A stretch of DNA of 64,000 nt from Stenotrophomonas rhizophila (GCF_020857975.1 NZ_JACWUO010000006.1:124001-188000), one strand, 5' to 3'. Shown: positions 41,342 through 50,716, numbered from the stretch's first letter. Notes: generated by a model not told the origin, from the sequence alone. Numbers and translations: made by a program.

Positions 41342-43324
41342 TCACTTCCGGTAGCGTCCGCCGCAATTGCTGTCCTTGCCGGGCCCGGTTTCCAGGGTAG
41401 CCAGCAGCGCGGCCGGCGGGGTGAGGGTGCCCAGGGTGAGGGCGATCGCGCCGCGGAGGCCCAGGGCCTTGAAGTCGGGGCGGAACGAAGGATCCTTGAA
41501 GCTGCCGCCCACGCGCAGCGGCGAGCGCAGGGCCAGGATGCTGAAGTCCTTCGGGCGCGGGCGCAGCAGCAGGTCCAGTTGTTCCTGCTTGAGGTCGATG
41601 CTGCCCTCGCCGACGATCAGGGTATCGGTGGTATCCAGCCCCAGTGCGCGGGCGTGCATGACGCCGTCGTCGACGCCGAAGTCGCCGAAGGCGCAGCGCA
41701 GCGGAATCTGTTTGTCGCCGGTGAACAGGAATTTCAGCGATTCGGCCACGTCCAGCCCGGCCAGTTCCATCACCAGGTTGCCGACGTGGCCGCGGCCGAT
41801 GCCCACGGACACGTTGCCGTTGGAACTGCCCAGCATGGCCGCGACCGAGTTGCCGCTGCCGGCCAGGTCGAGGTCGCCGCTGACGCCGCCGGCGACCTGG
41901 TCGGCCAGCTTGGAATCGGGCATCAGTCTGCCCAGCTGCACCTTGCGGATGCTGGCCTGCAGCTGGGTGGAAATCACGTCCTTGCGTGCGTCCATGCGCA
42001 CGGTGCTGCGGATGTCGCCGCCGGCAACGCCGAAGTTGAGCGGCTCCAGGCGCAGCAGGCCGGCGTCGAGTTTGAGGTGGGCATCCATGTCGTCCAGCGG
42101 CAGCGTGGGGGAATTGATGCGCTGCGCCTTCCAGCGCACGTCCGCGTCCATGGCGCGCAGCTTGGTGAGGTTGTAGGGCGTGTCGGGCAGGATCTTCGCG
42201 CGGGCGGCGAGGGCGGCGGCCCTGGCCTTCTGTTCGGCGTTGGCGGTTTCGCCGGCGCCGGTCCGCGGCGGGGCGCCGATGAAGCCGGCCAGGTCGTCGA
42301 AGTCCAGGCGCCTGGAGGCCAGGTCGGCCTTGAGGAACGGGCGTTGCCCGCCGACGTCGATCTGCGCGGTGCCGGCAAGGTCGCTGTCGCCGGCGACGCC
42401 GGTGAACTCCTCGTAGCGCCAGATGTCGTGGTCGCGCTTGAGCCGGCCGTTGAGGCGGTACGGCGGGGTGGACGGCATGGCCACGCCGATCAGCGGGAAC
42501 AGGTCTTCCATGTCCCGGCCGCTGAGCATGAGCTGGAGGTTGAACACGCGCAGGGCGAAGGGGTTGGTGAGGGTGCCGCTGGCGATGGCACGGGTGCCGC
42601 CGGCGCGGCCGTCCAGATGGATGCGGAACGGGTGGTCGCTGTTGGTGAGCTCCAGGGGCGACTCGGTGTTGCCGTCCAGCGAGAAGGCGTTGCCCTTCCA
42701 GCGGCCCTTGCCCTTGACCAGCAGCGGCGGGGCACTGTCCGGCGTGCGTGGTTTGCCGCTGTTGAGGGCGACCAGGACGTCGGTGCGGCCGGCGCTGCCG
42801 AGGAACTTCAGGCGGCCGTCGTCGATGAGCAGGCGCTGCAGTACCGGCGGGTCGCCATCGTTGGGGCCGAGGAAATCCCAGTTGCCGGGCTGGTCCTTGC
42901 CCGGTGCGGTTTCCAGCAGCAGGTCGGGCCGGGTAAGGCGGATTTCGGGAATGCGGATCTGGCCGCGCAGCAGCGGCCAGGCCCGCAGGTCGATTTCGGC
43001 GCGGTCGGCGCTGGCCATGCGCGGCGTCCTGGACCACGACGCATTGGCAAAGGTCAGGCCATCGCCGCGCACGGTCAGGGTGCGCCCGAGATCGACATCC
43101 AGGTTGCCGCCGATATGGAATTCGCGCCCGGTCTTGGCCTGCACGGCGCGTTCGACAGGACCCTTGAACCAGTTCCAGTCCCACAGCGCGATCACCAGCA
43201 GGACCAGCGCGAACAGGAACACCAGCACCGCAAGCCAGCGTTGCCCGCGCTTGCCAGGACGCCGCGTGCGCCAGCGTGAGCGGGAGGAGGATGAATCGGG
43301 CACAGGCGTGGGGACGGTATTCAC
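41342..43324 (-). CDS. AsmA family protein
   Basis: This 660-residue protein has a single N-terminal membrane helix (RWLAVLVFLFALVLLVIALWDW, about 29-50) followed by AsmA-type sequence (WFKGPVERAVQAKTGREFHIGGNLDVDLGRTLTVRGDGL). The C-terminal region (DLNLDLAG-like GDLDLAGSGNSVAAMLGSSNG, RPRPKDFSILALRSPLRVGGSF) matches the conserved AsmA end. Family members are bridge-like proteins anchored in the inner membrane and linked to outer-membrane lipid homeostasis. The start codon is GTG, with AGGGAAAG upstream. Confidence 0.88.
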   Translation of the reverse strand: MNTVPTPVPDSSSSRSRWRTRRPGKRGQRWLAVLVFLFALVLLVIALWDWNWFKGPVERAVQAKTGREFHIGGNLDVDLGRTLTVRGDGLTFANASWSRTPRMASADRAEIDLRAWPLLRGQIRIPEIRLTRPDLLLETAPGKDQPGNWDFLGPNDGDPPVLQRLLIDDGRLKFLGSAGRTDVLVALNSGKPRTPDSAPPLLVKGKGRWKGNAFSLDGNTESPLELTNSDHPFRIHLDGRAGGTRAIASGTLTNPFALRVFNLQLMLSGRDMEDLFPLIGVAMPSTPPYRLNGRLKRDHDIWRYEEFTGVAGDSDLAGTAQIDVGGQRPFLKADLASRRLDFDDLAGFIGAPPRTGAGETANAEQKARAAALAARAKILPDTPYNLTKLRAMDADVRWKAQRINSPTLPLDDMDAHLKLDAGLLRLEPLNFGVAGGDIRSTVRMDARKDVISTQLQASIRKVQLGRLMPDSKLADQVAGGVSGDLDLAGSGNSVAAMLGSSNGNVSVGIGRGHVGNLVMELAGLDVAESLKFLFTGDKQIPLRCAFGDFGVDDGVMHARALGLDTTDTLIVGEGSIDLKQEQLDLLLRPRPKDFSILALRSPLRVGGSFKDPSFRPDFKALGLRGAIALTLGTLTPPAALLATLETGPGKDSNCGGRYRK

Positions 43325-43466
43325 ACGCCCATCTTTCCCTGTTCACGGTGCACGCAACGCGAAGCAAGCGTAAGCGATCTGTCAGGGAGGCGGTGTTTGT
43401 TAAATGGACATGCCGGCAGAGGTAAGCCGTCTGCTGTGCTGCCGAGGAGGTGCCCCAGAACGTGCA

Positions 43467-43552
43467 AGCCCCCTTCTGTTAAGGGGGCGCGCCGACAGGC
43501 GCGGGGATAGGAGGCATGCGCAAGGGGCCCCATCCTGCACAGCAGGATGGGG
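43467..43552 (-). repeat. Composite structured 3' element, copy 2 (downstream of the hemolysin III gene)
   Basis: Read on the minus strand, a perfect 11-bp stem (43552-43542 with 43538-43528) is followed by GGGCCCC, a CCTCC-containing spacer, then CCCCGCGCCTGTCGG and a GCCCCCTT/AAGGGGGC stem ending at 43467. The arrangement equals the element at 16735-16825. The first stem differs in sequence but is conserved as a stem. Confidence 0.7.
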
Positions 43553-43618
43553 TGCCACTTTGTGGCGGCCGCCGCAAAGGTGCTACAGCACCTGCGCGGT
43601 GACCGCCACAAAGTGGCA
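43553..43618. repeat. 16-bp perfect inverted repeat across the hemolysin III gene stop
   Basis: TGCCACTTTGTGGCGG (43553-43568) is the exact reverse complement of 43603-43618, which is coding sequence for the end of the gene. A smaller hairpin AGGTGCT/AGCACCT lies in the centre with the stop codon. Confidence 0.8.
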
Positions 43619-44218
43619 TACGCTGCCGCCAATCACGAACAGATGCCAGATCGCATGCGAATAAGGGATCGATTCGCGGTGGTAGAAATAGGTGCCCAGC
43701 GTATAGAACACGCCACCGGCCAGCAGCCAGCCCAGCGTCCAGGCGTCCAGCGAGGCCCACATCGGCTTGATCGCCACCATCACCATCCAGCCCATGGCGA
43801 TGTAGATGATGGTCGACAGCAGTTTGAACCGGCCGGTGTAGAACAGCTTGAAGATCACCCCGAACAGCGCCAGCGCCCAGATCGCGGTGAACATGCCCCA
43901 ACCCCACGGGCCGCCGCGCAGGCCGATCAGGGTGAAGGGGGTGTAGGTGCCGGCGATCAGCACATAGATCGCGCAATGGTCGAATACCTTCAGCCGGCCC
44001 TTGACGACCGGGTGCTGGATCGCGTGGTACAGGGTGGAGGCGGTATACAGCAGCAGCAGCGCCACACCGAACACGATCGCGCTGGCCAGTTGCCAGCGGT
44101 CGCCATGGATGGCGGCCAGGGTGATCAGCACCGCACTGGCAGCGAGCGCGGCAACCGCGCCCAACCCGTGGGTCAGGGCGCTGGCGATTTCTTCACGTAC
44201 CGAAGCAACAGAGGTCAT
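43583..44218 (-). CDS. Hemolysin III family (PAQR-like) membrane protein
   Basis: This 211-residue protein has seven hydrophobic helices and the family residues SALTHGLGAVAALAAS (first His), TASTLYHAIQHP, KVFDHCAIYVLIAGTYTPFTL and HAIWHLFVIGGSVCHFVAV (last His pair). PAQR proteins often have a metal-dependent hydrolase (ceramidase-like) site; bacterial members such as YqfA (TrhA) affect membrane lipids. ATG 44218 fits the family start; a longer in-frame start at 44290 would cross a strong hairpin. Confidence 0.9.
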   Translation of the reverse strand: MTSVASVREEIASALTHGLGAVAALAASAVLITLAAIHGDRWQLASAIVFGVALLLLYTASTLYHAIQHPVVKGRLKVFDHCAIYVLIAGTYTPFTLIGLRGGPWGWGMFTAIWALALFGVIFKLFYTGRFKLLSTIIYIAMGWMVMVAIKPMWASLDAWTLGWLLAGGVFYTLGTYFYHRESIPYSHAIWHLFVIGGSVCHFVAVTAQVL

Positions 44219-44323
44219 GGTGATGATAAGGCGTGCGGGGAGGGGGAGCCCGCTCCCCCCTATCATCGCCGCGATGCGGCGCGCATGCACGCGCGCCGTT
44301 TCAGTCGGGGCTCAGGCCGGGGC

Positions 44324-45928
44324 TCAGGCCACTGAAATGCTGTGCGCCGCTTCGCGGGTGGCGGCAAAGCGCACGTCCGGCGCGCGCTCCTGCGCCAACT
44401 GCAGGTTGACCCGGGTCGGGGCCAGGTAGACCAGCTGGCCGGCCGCGTCGATGCTGAGGTTGCCGGCGTTCTTCTCGCGGAACTCCTCCAGCTTCTTCTC
44501 GTTGCTGCAGGTCACCCAGCGCGCGGTGCTGACGCTGACCGGCTCGAAGGTGGCTTCCACGCCGTACTCGTCCTTCAAACGGTAGGCGGCCACGTCGAAC
44601 TGCAGCACGCCGACCGCGCCGAGGATCAGGTCGTTGCTCATCAGCGGGCGGAAGAACTGGGTGGCGCCTTCTTCGGACAGCTGGGCCAGGCCCTTCTGCA
44701 ATTGCTTGAGCTTGAGCGGATCGCGCAGGCGCGCGCGGCGGAACAGTTCCGGGGCGAAGTTGGGGATGCCGGTGAAGCTCACCGCTTCGCCTTCGGTGAA
44801 GGTGTCGCCGATGGAGATGGTGCCGTGGTTATGGATGCCGATCACATCGCCAGGCCAGGCTTCGGCGGCGATTTCGCGGTCGCTGGCCATGAAGGTCAGC
44901 GCGTTGGCCAGCTTCATTTCCTTGCCGGTACGCACGTGGAAGGTCTTCATGCCGGCCACGAAGCGGCCCGAGCACACCCGCATGAAGGCCACCCGGTCGC
45001 GGTGCTGCGGGTCCATGTTGGCCTGGATCTTGAACACGAAGCCGGTCAGCTTGTTTTCCTGCGGGGCGATCACCCGGCCGGTGGTGGCGCGCGGCTGCGG
45101 CGACGGGGCGTGCTCGACGAAGAAGTCCAGCAGCGGCTGCACACCGAAGTTGTTCACGCCCGAGCCGAAGAACACCGGGGTCTGCCTGCCAGCCAGATAC
45201 TCGGCCGAATCGAACCGGTGGCTGGCGCCCTGCACCAGTTCCAGTTCGTCGCGCAGGTCGGCCAGCATGCGCTCGCCGATCTTCTCGGCCAGGCCCGGCG
45301 AATCGATCGAGGGAAAGATCGTCGAGTCCTGGCGGGTGAAGTTGCGGCCCTGTTCGTACAGGTGCACTTCGCCGCTGATCAGGTGGACCACGCCCTTCAG
45401 GCGCTGGCCCATGCCGATCGGCCAGGTCACCGGCGCGCACTGGATGCCGAGCACGCTTTCCACTTCATCGAGCAGGTCGATCGGCTCCTTGCCTTCGCGG
45501 TCGAGCTTGTTGATGAAGGTCATGATCGGGGTGTCGCGCAGGCGGCACACTTCCATCAGTTTGATGGTGCGCTCTTCCACGCCCTTGGCCACGTCGATCA
45601 CCATCAGCGCCGAATCCACCGCGGTCAGCACCCGGTAGGTGTCCTCGCCGAAGTCGGCGTGGCCGGGGGTGTCGAGCAGGTTGACGATCTTGCCTTCATA
45701 GGGGAACTGCATCACCGAGGAGGTGACCGAGATCCCGCGCTCCTTTTCCAGCGCCATCCAGTCGGAGGTCGCATGGCGCGCCGCCTTGCGGCCCTTGACC
45801 GAACCGGCCATCTGGATCGCGCCGCCGAACAGCAGCAGCTTTTCGGTCAGCGTGGTCTTGCCGGCGTCAGGATGGGAAATGATGGCGAAGGTGCGGCGGC
45901 GCGCGGCTTCGGTAGCGACTTCGGACAT
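44324..45928 (-). CDS. prfC: Peptide chain release factor 3
   Basis: This 534-residue translational GTPase recycles RF1 and RF2. It has G1 [15 protein letters not shown], the switch I/G2 region, G3 DTPGHADF and G4 NKLDRE, followed by the EF-Tu-like domain II and a C-terminal domain. The length equals that of enteric RF3 (529). It is a single gene, with 48 bases to the M23 peptidase upstream. Confidence 0.97.
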   Translation of the reverse strand: MSEVATEAARRRTFAIISHPDAGKTTLTEKLLLFGGAIQMAGSVKGRKAARHATSDWMALEKERGISVTSSVMQFPYEGKIVNLLDTPGHADFGEDTYRVLTAVDSALMVIDVAKGVEERTIKLMEVCRLRDTPIMTFINKLDREGKEPIDLLDEVESVLGIQCAPVTWPIGMGQRLKGVVHLISGEVHLYEQGRNFTRQDSTIFPSIDSPGLAEKIGERMLADLRDELELVQGASHRFDSAEYLAGRQTPVFFGSGVNNFGVQPLLDFFVEHAPSPQPRATTGRVIAPQENKLTGFVFKIQANMDPQHRDRVAFMRVCSGRFVAGMKTFHVRTGKEMKLANALTFMASDREIAAEAWPGDVIGIHNHGTISIGDTFTEGEAVSFTGIPNFAPELFRRARLRDPLKLKQLQKGLAQLSEEGATQFFRPLMSNDLILGAVGVLQFDVAAYRLKDEYGVEATFEPVSVSTARWVTCSNEKKLEEFREKNAGNLSIDAAGQLVYLAPTRVNLQLAQERAPDVRFAATREAAHSISVA

Positions 45929-45976
45929 GGCAGGACGCGCCCGCCCGGGGCGCTTTTCAAAGAGATAAGCCCCCGA

Positions 45977-46894
45977 TTATAGCGGGCTGCCGCCACTGGC
46001 GGGTCGGTACGGGGCGGCCTGGCCATCGCTGGGGGCCTCGCGGGCAAAGCGCAGCTCGCCCCGGGGCGCCACGATCCGCACCGGAATCGAGCGCAATTGC
46101 ATGCCGGCATTGACCTGGACCACGAAGTGCAGGTGCGGGGCGGTGCTGTAGCCGGTATTGCCGGACAGCCCGATCGGTTGGCCGGCCTGGACCCGTTGCC
46201 CGCTGCGCACGCGCAGCCCGCTGGGCTGCAGGTGGGCGTAGACGGCCATGCTGCCGTCCGGGTGCAGGATGCGGATGAAGTTGGCCCGTTCGCGGTCGCC
46301 CGGCGCGCTTCCGCCGTTGCCGTGGAAGCGGCCCTGCACCTGCATCACCCGGCCGGCGCGGGCGGCCAGCACCGGGGTGCCCTCGGGCAGGGCGAAATCG
46401 ACCGCATCGCGGTTTTCCGCGTCGGTATGGCTGAAACGGCCCTGCGGGGCCTGGCTGACCCGGAGGCGGGCGGCGTCGAAGGGCAGCCGGTAGGCCACGT
46501 CCTGGGGCTGTGCGGCCGGGTCGCCGGGTACGGCATCCAGCAGCAGGTCCAGCCGCGGCACGCCGTCGGGCAGCTGCAGGCGGGCCACCACCACGCTGGA
46601 GGCGCCGGCCAGCACGCTGCGCAGCGGCAAGCCGGGCAGGGGGGCCGCGCCAGGAGGCTGGCGCAGGCCAACCTGCACCGGGCCGGCCAGGTGGTTGTCC
46701 ACCCGCACCTGCCAGCGGTGGCCGGCGCCTTCCAGCGCGACCGAGGCGATCGGGCCGCTGTCGGCGTCCTGCGGCGTGGCCGCCGATGGCTGGGCGATGC
46801 CCCAGCCGCTGCGCCAGCCAGCCCCGTTCGGCGCCGCCGCGGCCGCGATCGCCAGGGGGCACAGCAGCAGGGTGGCCAGCAGGGCACGGCGCAT
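45977..46894 (-). CDS. Secreted M23 family metallopeptidase (LytM-like)
   Basis: This 305-residue protein has a signal peptide (RRALLATLLLCPLAIAAAAA), an unassigned N-terminal beta-rich domain and a C-terminal M23 domain. The domain reads SHTDAENRDAVDFALPEGTPVLAARAGRV, the variant in which the first zinc His is shifted ahead of NR-AVDFA. It ends with GYSTAPHLHFVV, the HxH ligand pair. It should cut peptidoglycan cross-links in the periplasm or outside. ATG 46894 is selected from the signal peptide; the longer in-frame reading lacks one. Confidence 0.88.
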   Translation of the reverse strand: MRRALLATLLLCPLAIAAAAAPNGAGWRSGWGIAQPSAATPQDADSGPIASVALEGAGHRWQVRVDNHLAGPVQVGLRQPPGAAPLPGLPLRSVLAGASSVVVARLQLPDGVPRLDLLLDAVPGDPAAQPQDVAYRLPFDAARLRVSQAPQGRFSHTDAENRDAVDFALPEGTPVLAARAGRVMQVQGRFHGNGGSAPGDRERANFIRILHPDGSMAVYAHLQPSGLRVRSGQRVQAGQPIGLSGNTGYSTAPHLHFVVQVNAGMQLRSIPVRIVAPRGELRFAREAPSDGQAAPYRPASGGSPL

Positions 46895-47111
46895 GGGCGG
46901 GATCCGGGACAGGTGGGCGCGACTGTACGCAAGCGGGCGGGGTGGGGGAAGACCCGCATGCCCGGCTGGATTCATCGCTGCCTCACGGCGCTGAACGAAG
47001 CTGCCGCATGAGCGGTGACCACGGCTACCGGCGGCAATCGGACGAGCCGGGGCTGCGCTACTACTGATAGCCCGCTCGCCGACCGGCCACTGATAAGAAA
47101 AAGCCATATCG

Positions 47112-47127
47112 CTTCATCCGGATGAAG
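47112..47127. promoter_or_regulatory. Perfect 16-bp palindrome upstream of the metX promoter
   Basis: CTTCATCCGGATGAAG reads identically on both strands and ends three bases before the TTGACA of the metX promoter. This is the right place for an activator or repressor of methionine genes. Confidence 0.6.
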
Positions 47128-47130
47128 GGA

Positions 47131-47159
47131 TTGACATCCCCGGAAGGGGCTGGCATCGT
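47131..47159 (+). promoter_or_regulatory. Promoter of the metX-metB-hom operon
   Basis: TTGACA (47131-47136) and CATCGT (47154-47159) are 17 bases apart. Transcription would begin near 47165, exactly where the riboswitch P1 stem starts. Confidence 0.5.
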
Positions 47160-47163
47160 AGCC

Positions 47164-47283
47164 TCACCATCGAGACCGGCAGAGGGACAGGCCCTTTGAA
47201 GCCGGGGCAGCCCGCAGGTGCGCAAGCGACCTGCGTAGGTGCCAAATCCTGCGGAGACCGTTGTGGTCTTCCGAAAGATGGTT
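47164..47283 (+). promoter_or_regulatory. SAM-I (S-box) riboswitch
   Basis: The aptamer core is plain: GAGACCGG, AGAGGGACAGGCCC, TTTGAAGCCGGGGCAGCC, a GCAGGT/ACCTGC hairpin, and GGTGCCAAATCCTGCGG. P1 is closed by ACCATC (47166-47171) with GATGGT (47277-47282). SAM binding should shut down the metX operon. Two more hairpins follow (about 47281-47313 and 47316-47335) without a T-run, so control of translation seems likelier than termination. Confidence 0.88.
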
Positions 47284-47361
47284 CGAACCGTGCACCGTGC
47301 GTGCACCTCGAACGCGAGCTCCGCGAAAGCTCGATGGCCGACTCCTTCTCTGGATACCGCC

Positions 47362-48393
47362 ATGGGTTTCGCTACTGCCGCCGCTGTTGCCACCGACGCC
47401 TTCGCACCGATCAGCGTCCCGCTCGATACCGGCTTGCACGCCGTGCGCGGCGATATCGCCGCGGTGCTGTCGATGCGCCATGGCGGGCCGCGGCCGGTGC
47501 GCCTGCGCTATGAGCTGGTGGGCCGCAGCGACGCGCCGGTGGTCGTACTGGCCGGCGGCATCTCCGCGCACCGCCACGTGGCGGCCAATGCCGACTTCCC
47601 CGAGAAGGGCTGGGCCGAAGGCCTGGTCGCGCCCGGGCGCAGCCTGGATCCGACCGCCCTGCGCATTCTCGCGTTCGATTTCATCGGCGCCGACGGTGCG
47701 CTGGACCTGCCGATCGATACCGCCGACCAGGCCGATGCGCTGGCGCTGCTGCTCGACCATCTGGGCATCGGCCAGCTGCACTGCTTTGTTGGTTACTCCT
47801 ACGGCGCGCTGGTCGGCCAGCAGTTCGCAGTGCGCCATCGGCAGCGGCTGCGCAAGCTGGTGGCGGTCAGCGGCGCGCACCGCCCGCATCCCTATGCCGC
47901 CGCCTGGCGCGCGCTGCAGCGCCGCGCGGTCGCATTGGGCCAGCTGCAGTGCGCCGAAAGCCACGGGCTGGCGCTGGCCCGCCAGTTCGCCATGCTCAGC
48001 TACCGCACCCCGGAGGAGTTCGGCGACCGCTTCGACACCGCCCCGGAGCTGGTCAATGGCCGCGTGCGCGTGGCTGCCGAGGACTATCTGGACGCCGCCG
48101 GCGCGCAGTACGTGGCGCGCACCCCGGTGGACGCCTACCTGCGCCTGTCCGAATCGATCGACCTGCACCGCGTCGATCCCACCGCCATCCAGGTCCCCAC
48201 TGTGGTGGTGGCCGTTGAAGGCGACCGCCTGGTGCCGCTGGCCGACTGCGTCGGCCTGGTCGAGGGACTTGGCCCGCGCGGCAGCCTGCGCGTGCTGCGC
48301 TCGCCCTACGGCCACGACGCCTTCCTGAAAGAAACCGATCGCATCGACGCGATCCTCGCCAACGCCATCCATTCCCCGGGAGAAACCGCATGA
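47362..48393 (+). CDS. metX: Homoserine O-acyltransferase (MetX, probably O-succinyl)
   Basis: This 343-residue alpha/beta hydrolase-fold enzyme acylates homoserine, the first committed step to methionine. It has GGISAHRHVAAN (oxyanion region), the nucleophile elbow GYSYGALVG near 138, Asp in VVAVEGDRLVPLAD and His in SPYGHDAFLKE. The short form and the adjacent cystathionine gamma-synthase fit the succinyl-CoA-using MetX described in xanthomonads, but the acyl donor cannot be read from sequence alone. It lies behind a SAM-I riboswitch. Its stop overlaps the metB start (ATGA). Confidence 0.9.
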   Translation: MGFATAAAVATDAFAPISVPLDTGLHAVRGDIAAVLSMRHGGPRPVRLRYELVGRSDAPVVVLAGGISAHRHVAANADFPEKGWAEGLVAPGRSLDPTALRILAFDFIGADGALDLPIDTADQADALALLLDHLGIGQLHCFVGYSYGALVGQQFAVRHRQRLRKLVAVSGAHRPHPYAAAWRALQRRAVALGQLQCAESHGLALARQFAMLSYRTPEEFGDRFDTAPELVNGRVRVAAEDYLDAAGAQYVARTPVDAYLRLSESIDLHRVDPTAIQVPTVVVAVEGDRLVPLADCVGLVEGLGPRGSLRVLRSPYGHDAFLKETDRIDAILANAIHSPGETA

Positions 48394-49634
48394 GTCTGTC
48401 CACTGGCAACGCACCGTCCTGTAGCCGCGTCACCGCCGCCGTGCGTGCCGGCATCGACCGCGATACCGCCCACGGCGCGGTGACCCCGCCGATCGTGCTG
48501 TCGTCGAACTTCAGCTTCGATGGCTTTGGCAACAAGCGCCAGTACGACTACACCCGCAGCGGCAACCCGACCCGCGACCTGCTCGGTGAAGCCCTGGCCG
48601 AACTGGAAGGCGGGGCCGGCGGGGTGATCACCTCCACCGGCATGGGCGCGATCAACCTGGTGCTCAACGCGCTGCTGCAGCCCGGCGATACCCTGGTGGT
48701 GCCGCACGATGCCTACGGCGGCAGCTGGCGCCTGTTCAACGCGCTGGCCAACAAGGGCCATTTCAGCCTGATCACCGCCGACCTGACCGATCCGCGTTCG
48801 CTGGCCGATGCGCTGGCGCAGTCGCCCACCCTGGTGCTGATCGAAACCCCGTCCAACCCGCTGCTGCGCATCACCGACCTGCGCTTTGTGATCGACGCCG
48901 CGCACAAGGCCGGGGCCAGGGTGGTGGTGGACAACACCTTCCTGTCGCCGGCCCTGCAGCAGCCGATAGCCTTTGGCGCCGACGTGGTGCTGCATTCGAC
49001 CACCAAGTACATCAACGGCCACAGCGACGTGGTCGGCGGTGCGGTGATCGCGCGCGATCCAGCCGTGCACGAGCAGCTGGTGTGGTGGGCCAACGCGCTG
49101 GGCCTGACCGGTTCGCCGTTCGATGCGTTCCTGACCCTGCGCGGCTTGCGCACGCTCGGCGCGCGCCTGCGTGCGCATCAGGAAAACACCGCCGAGGTGG
49201 TCGAGCTGCTGGCCGGCAGCGACGCGGTGGCCAAGGTCTACTACCCGGGCCTGGCCGACCATCCCGGCCATGCGATTGCCGCGCGTCAGCAGGACGGCTT
49301 CGGCGCGATGCTGTCCTTCGAGCTGGCCTCGTGTCCGGGCGATGACCCTCACGCGGCGGTGCGGGCGTTTGTCGATGGGCTGCGCTGCTTCACCCTGGCC
49401 GAGTCGCTGGGCGGGGTGGAGAGCCTGGTCGCGCACCCGGCGACCATGACCCATGCGGCGATGACGCCCCAGGCGCGCGCGCACGCCGGCATCGGCGAGG
49501 GCCTGCTGCGCCTGTCGGTGGGCATCGAGGCGGCCGAAGACCTGGTGGCCGACCTGCAGGCCGGGCTGGAGCGTGCGCAGGCGGTGATCGACCTGCAGGC
49601 CAGAGCGGCGTTGCGCAAACAGGTGGATGCATGA
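48390..49634 (+). CDS. metB: Cystathionine gamma-synthase
   Basis: This 414-residue PLP enzyme of the Cys/Met metabolism family joins O-acylhomoserine and cysteine to cystathionine. Marks are YTRSGNPTRDLLGEALAELEGG, the PLP-Lys in HSTTKYINGHSDVVGG and VETPSNPLL-type IETPSNPLLRI. It is slightly longer than E. coli MetB (386). It overlaps the genes on both sides by four bases, so the three are translated together. A cystathionine lyase or O-acetylhomoserine sulfhydrylase role is less likely here. Confidence 0.9.
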   Translation: MSLSTGNAPSCSRVTAAVRAGIDRDTAHGAVTPPIVLSSNFSFDGFGNKRQYDYTRSGNPTRDLLGEALAELEGGAGGVITSTGMGAINLVLNALLQPGDTLVVPHDAYGGSWRLFNALANKGHFSLITADLTDPRSLADALAQSPTLVLIETPSNPLLRITDLRFVIDAAHKAGARVVVDNTFLSPALQQPIAFGADVVLHSTTKYINGHSDVVGGAVIARDPAVHEQLVWWANALGLTGSPFDAFLTLRGLRTLGARLRAHQENTAEVVELLAGSDAVAKVYYPGLADHPGHAIAARQQDGFGAMLSFELASCPGDDPHAAVRAFVDGLRCFTLAESLGGVESLVAHPATMTHAAMTPQARAHAGIGEGLLRLSVGIEAAEDLVADLQAGLERAQAVIDLQARAALRKQVDA

Positions 49635-50716
49635 GCGCGGTACTGAACCTGCACCCGGTTGCAGCGGGCGGGCGGCGGCTGGCGCTGCTGGGTACCGGCA
49701 CCGTCGGCACCGCGTTCGTGCAGCGCTACCAGGCACTGCAGGCGCGCGGCCTGGTATTGCCGGCGTTCTCGTGGCTGGCCAATTCACGCACCGCGCGCGC
49801 CTGCGAACAGGCGCCGGAGCACGAGCTGCAGCAGGCCAACCTGGCCGCGCGCGGGGTACCGGCGCTGCAGCCATGGGCCGAGGTCGAAGGCCTGCAGCGC
49901 GGCGACGTGGTGGTCGATGCGACCGCCAGCGACGAGGTTGCCAACTGGCATGAACAATGGCTGGCACGCGGCGTGCACGTGGTCACCGCCAACAAGCTGG
50001 GGCGTGGGGCGCAGCTGGCGCGCGCACAGGCGATCGCCGACAGCGGCCACGGCGGCGCGGCGCACTACGGCGACAGCGCCACCGTCGGTGCCGGGCTGCC
50101 GCTGCTGAGCAGCCTGCGCGCGCTGGCCGCCGGCGGCGACCGCATCCACCGCGTGGAAGGCGTGCTGTCCGGGTCGTTGGCGTGGCTGTTCCATCACTAC
50201 GATGGCCGGCGCCCGTTTTCCGCGTGGGTGCGCGAAGCGGCCGATGCCGGCTATACCGAGCCGGATCCGCGCGTGGACCTGTCCGGTGAAGATGTACGCC
50301 GCAAGCTGCTGATCCTGGCGCGCGCCAGTGGTATCGCGCTGCGTGCCGAACAGGTGCAGGTGGACTCGCTGGTGCCGGCGGCGCTGGCGACGCTTCTGCC
50401 GGGCGAGGCGCTGGCACAGCTGACGCTGCTCGACGCTCCGCTGCAACGGCATTGGCAACAGGCGCAGGCGCAGGGTGCGTGCCTGCGTTTCGTAGGCGGT
50501 TTCGATCACGAGGGCGCGTCGGTAGGGTTGCGCATCCTGCCGCTGGACCATCCGCTGGCCGGCGGTGCGCAGACCGACAACCGGGTGGCCATCCACAGCG
50601 ACCGCTATCACGCGCAACCGCTGCTGATCCAGGGGCCCGGCGCGGGTGCCGGGGTCACCGCAGCGGCGTTGCTGGATGACGTGTTGGCGATCGTGCGGAC
50701 GCGACCGACAGACTGA
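49631..50716 (+). CDS. hom: Homoserine dehydrogenase
   Basis: This 361-residue protein has an N-terminal Rossmann domain (LALLGTGTVGTAFVQRY) and the homoserine dehydrogenase domain with VVTANKLG and HRVEGVLSGSLAWLFHHYDG, followed by AADAGYTEPDPRVDLSGEDVRRKLLILAR. It lacks the ACT domain of monofunctional Hom and the aspartokinase of ThrA/MetL, so it resembles the detached C-terminal half of the fused enzyme. It supplies homoserine to MetX, and the riboswitch makes it a methionine-dedicated isozyme. Confidence 0.9.
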   Translation: MSAVLNLHPVAAGGRRLALLGTGTVGTAFVQRYQALQARGLVLPAFSWLANSRTARACEQAPEHELQQANLAARGVPALQPWAEVEGLQRGDVVVDATASDEVANWHEQWLARGVHVVTANKLGRGAQLARAQAIADSGHGGAAHYGDSATVGAGLPLLSSLRALAAGGDRIHRVEGVLSGSLAWLFHHYDGRRPFSAWVREAADAGYTEPDPRVDLSGEDVRRKLLILARASGIALRAEQVQVDSLVPAALATLLPGEALAQLTLLDAPLQRHWQQAQAQGACLRFVGGFDHEGASVGLRILPLDHPLAGGAQTDNRVAIHSDRYHAQPLLIQGPGAGAGVTAAALLDDVLAIVRTRPTD

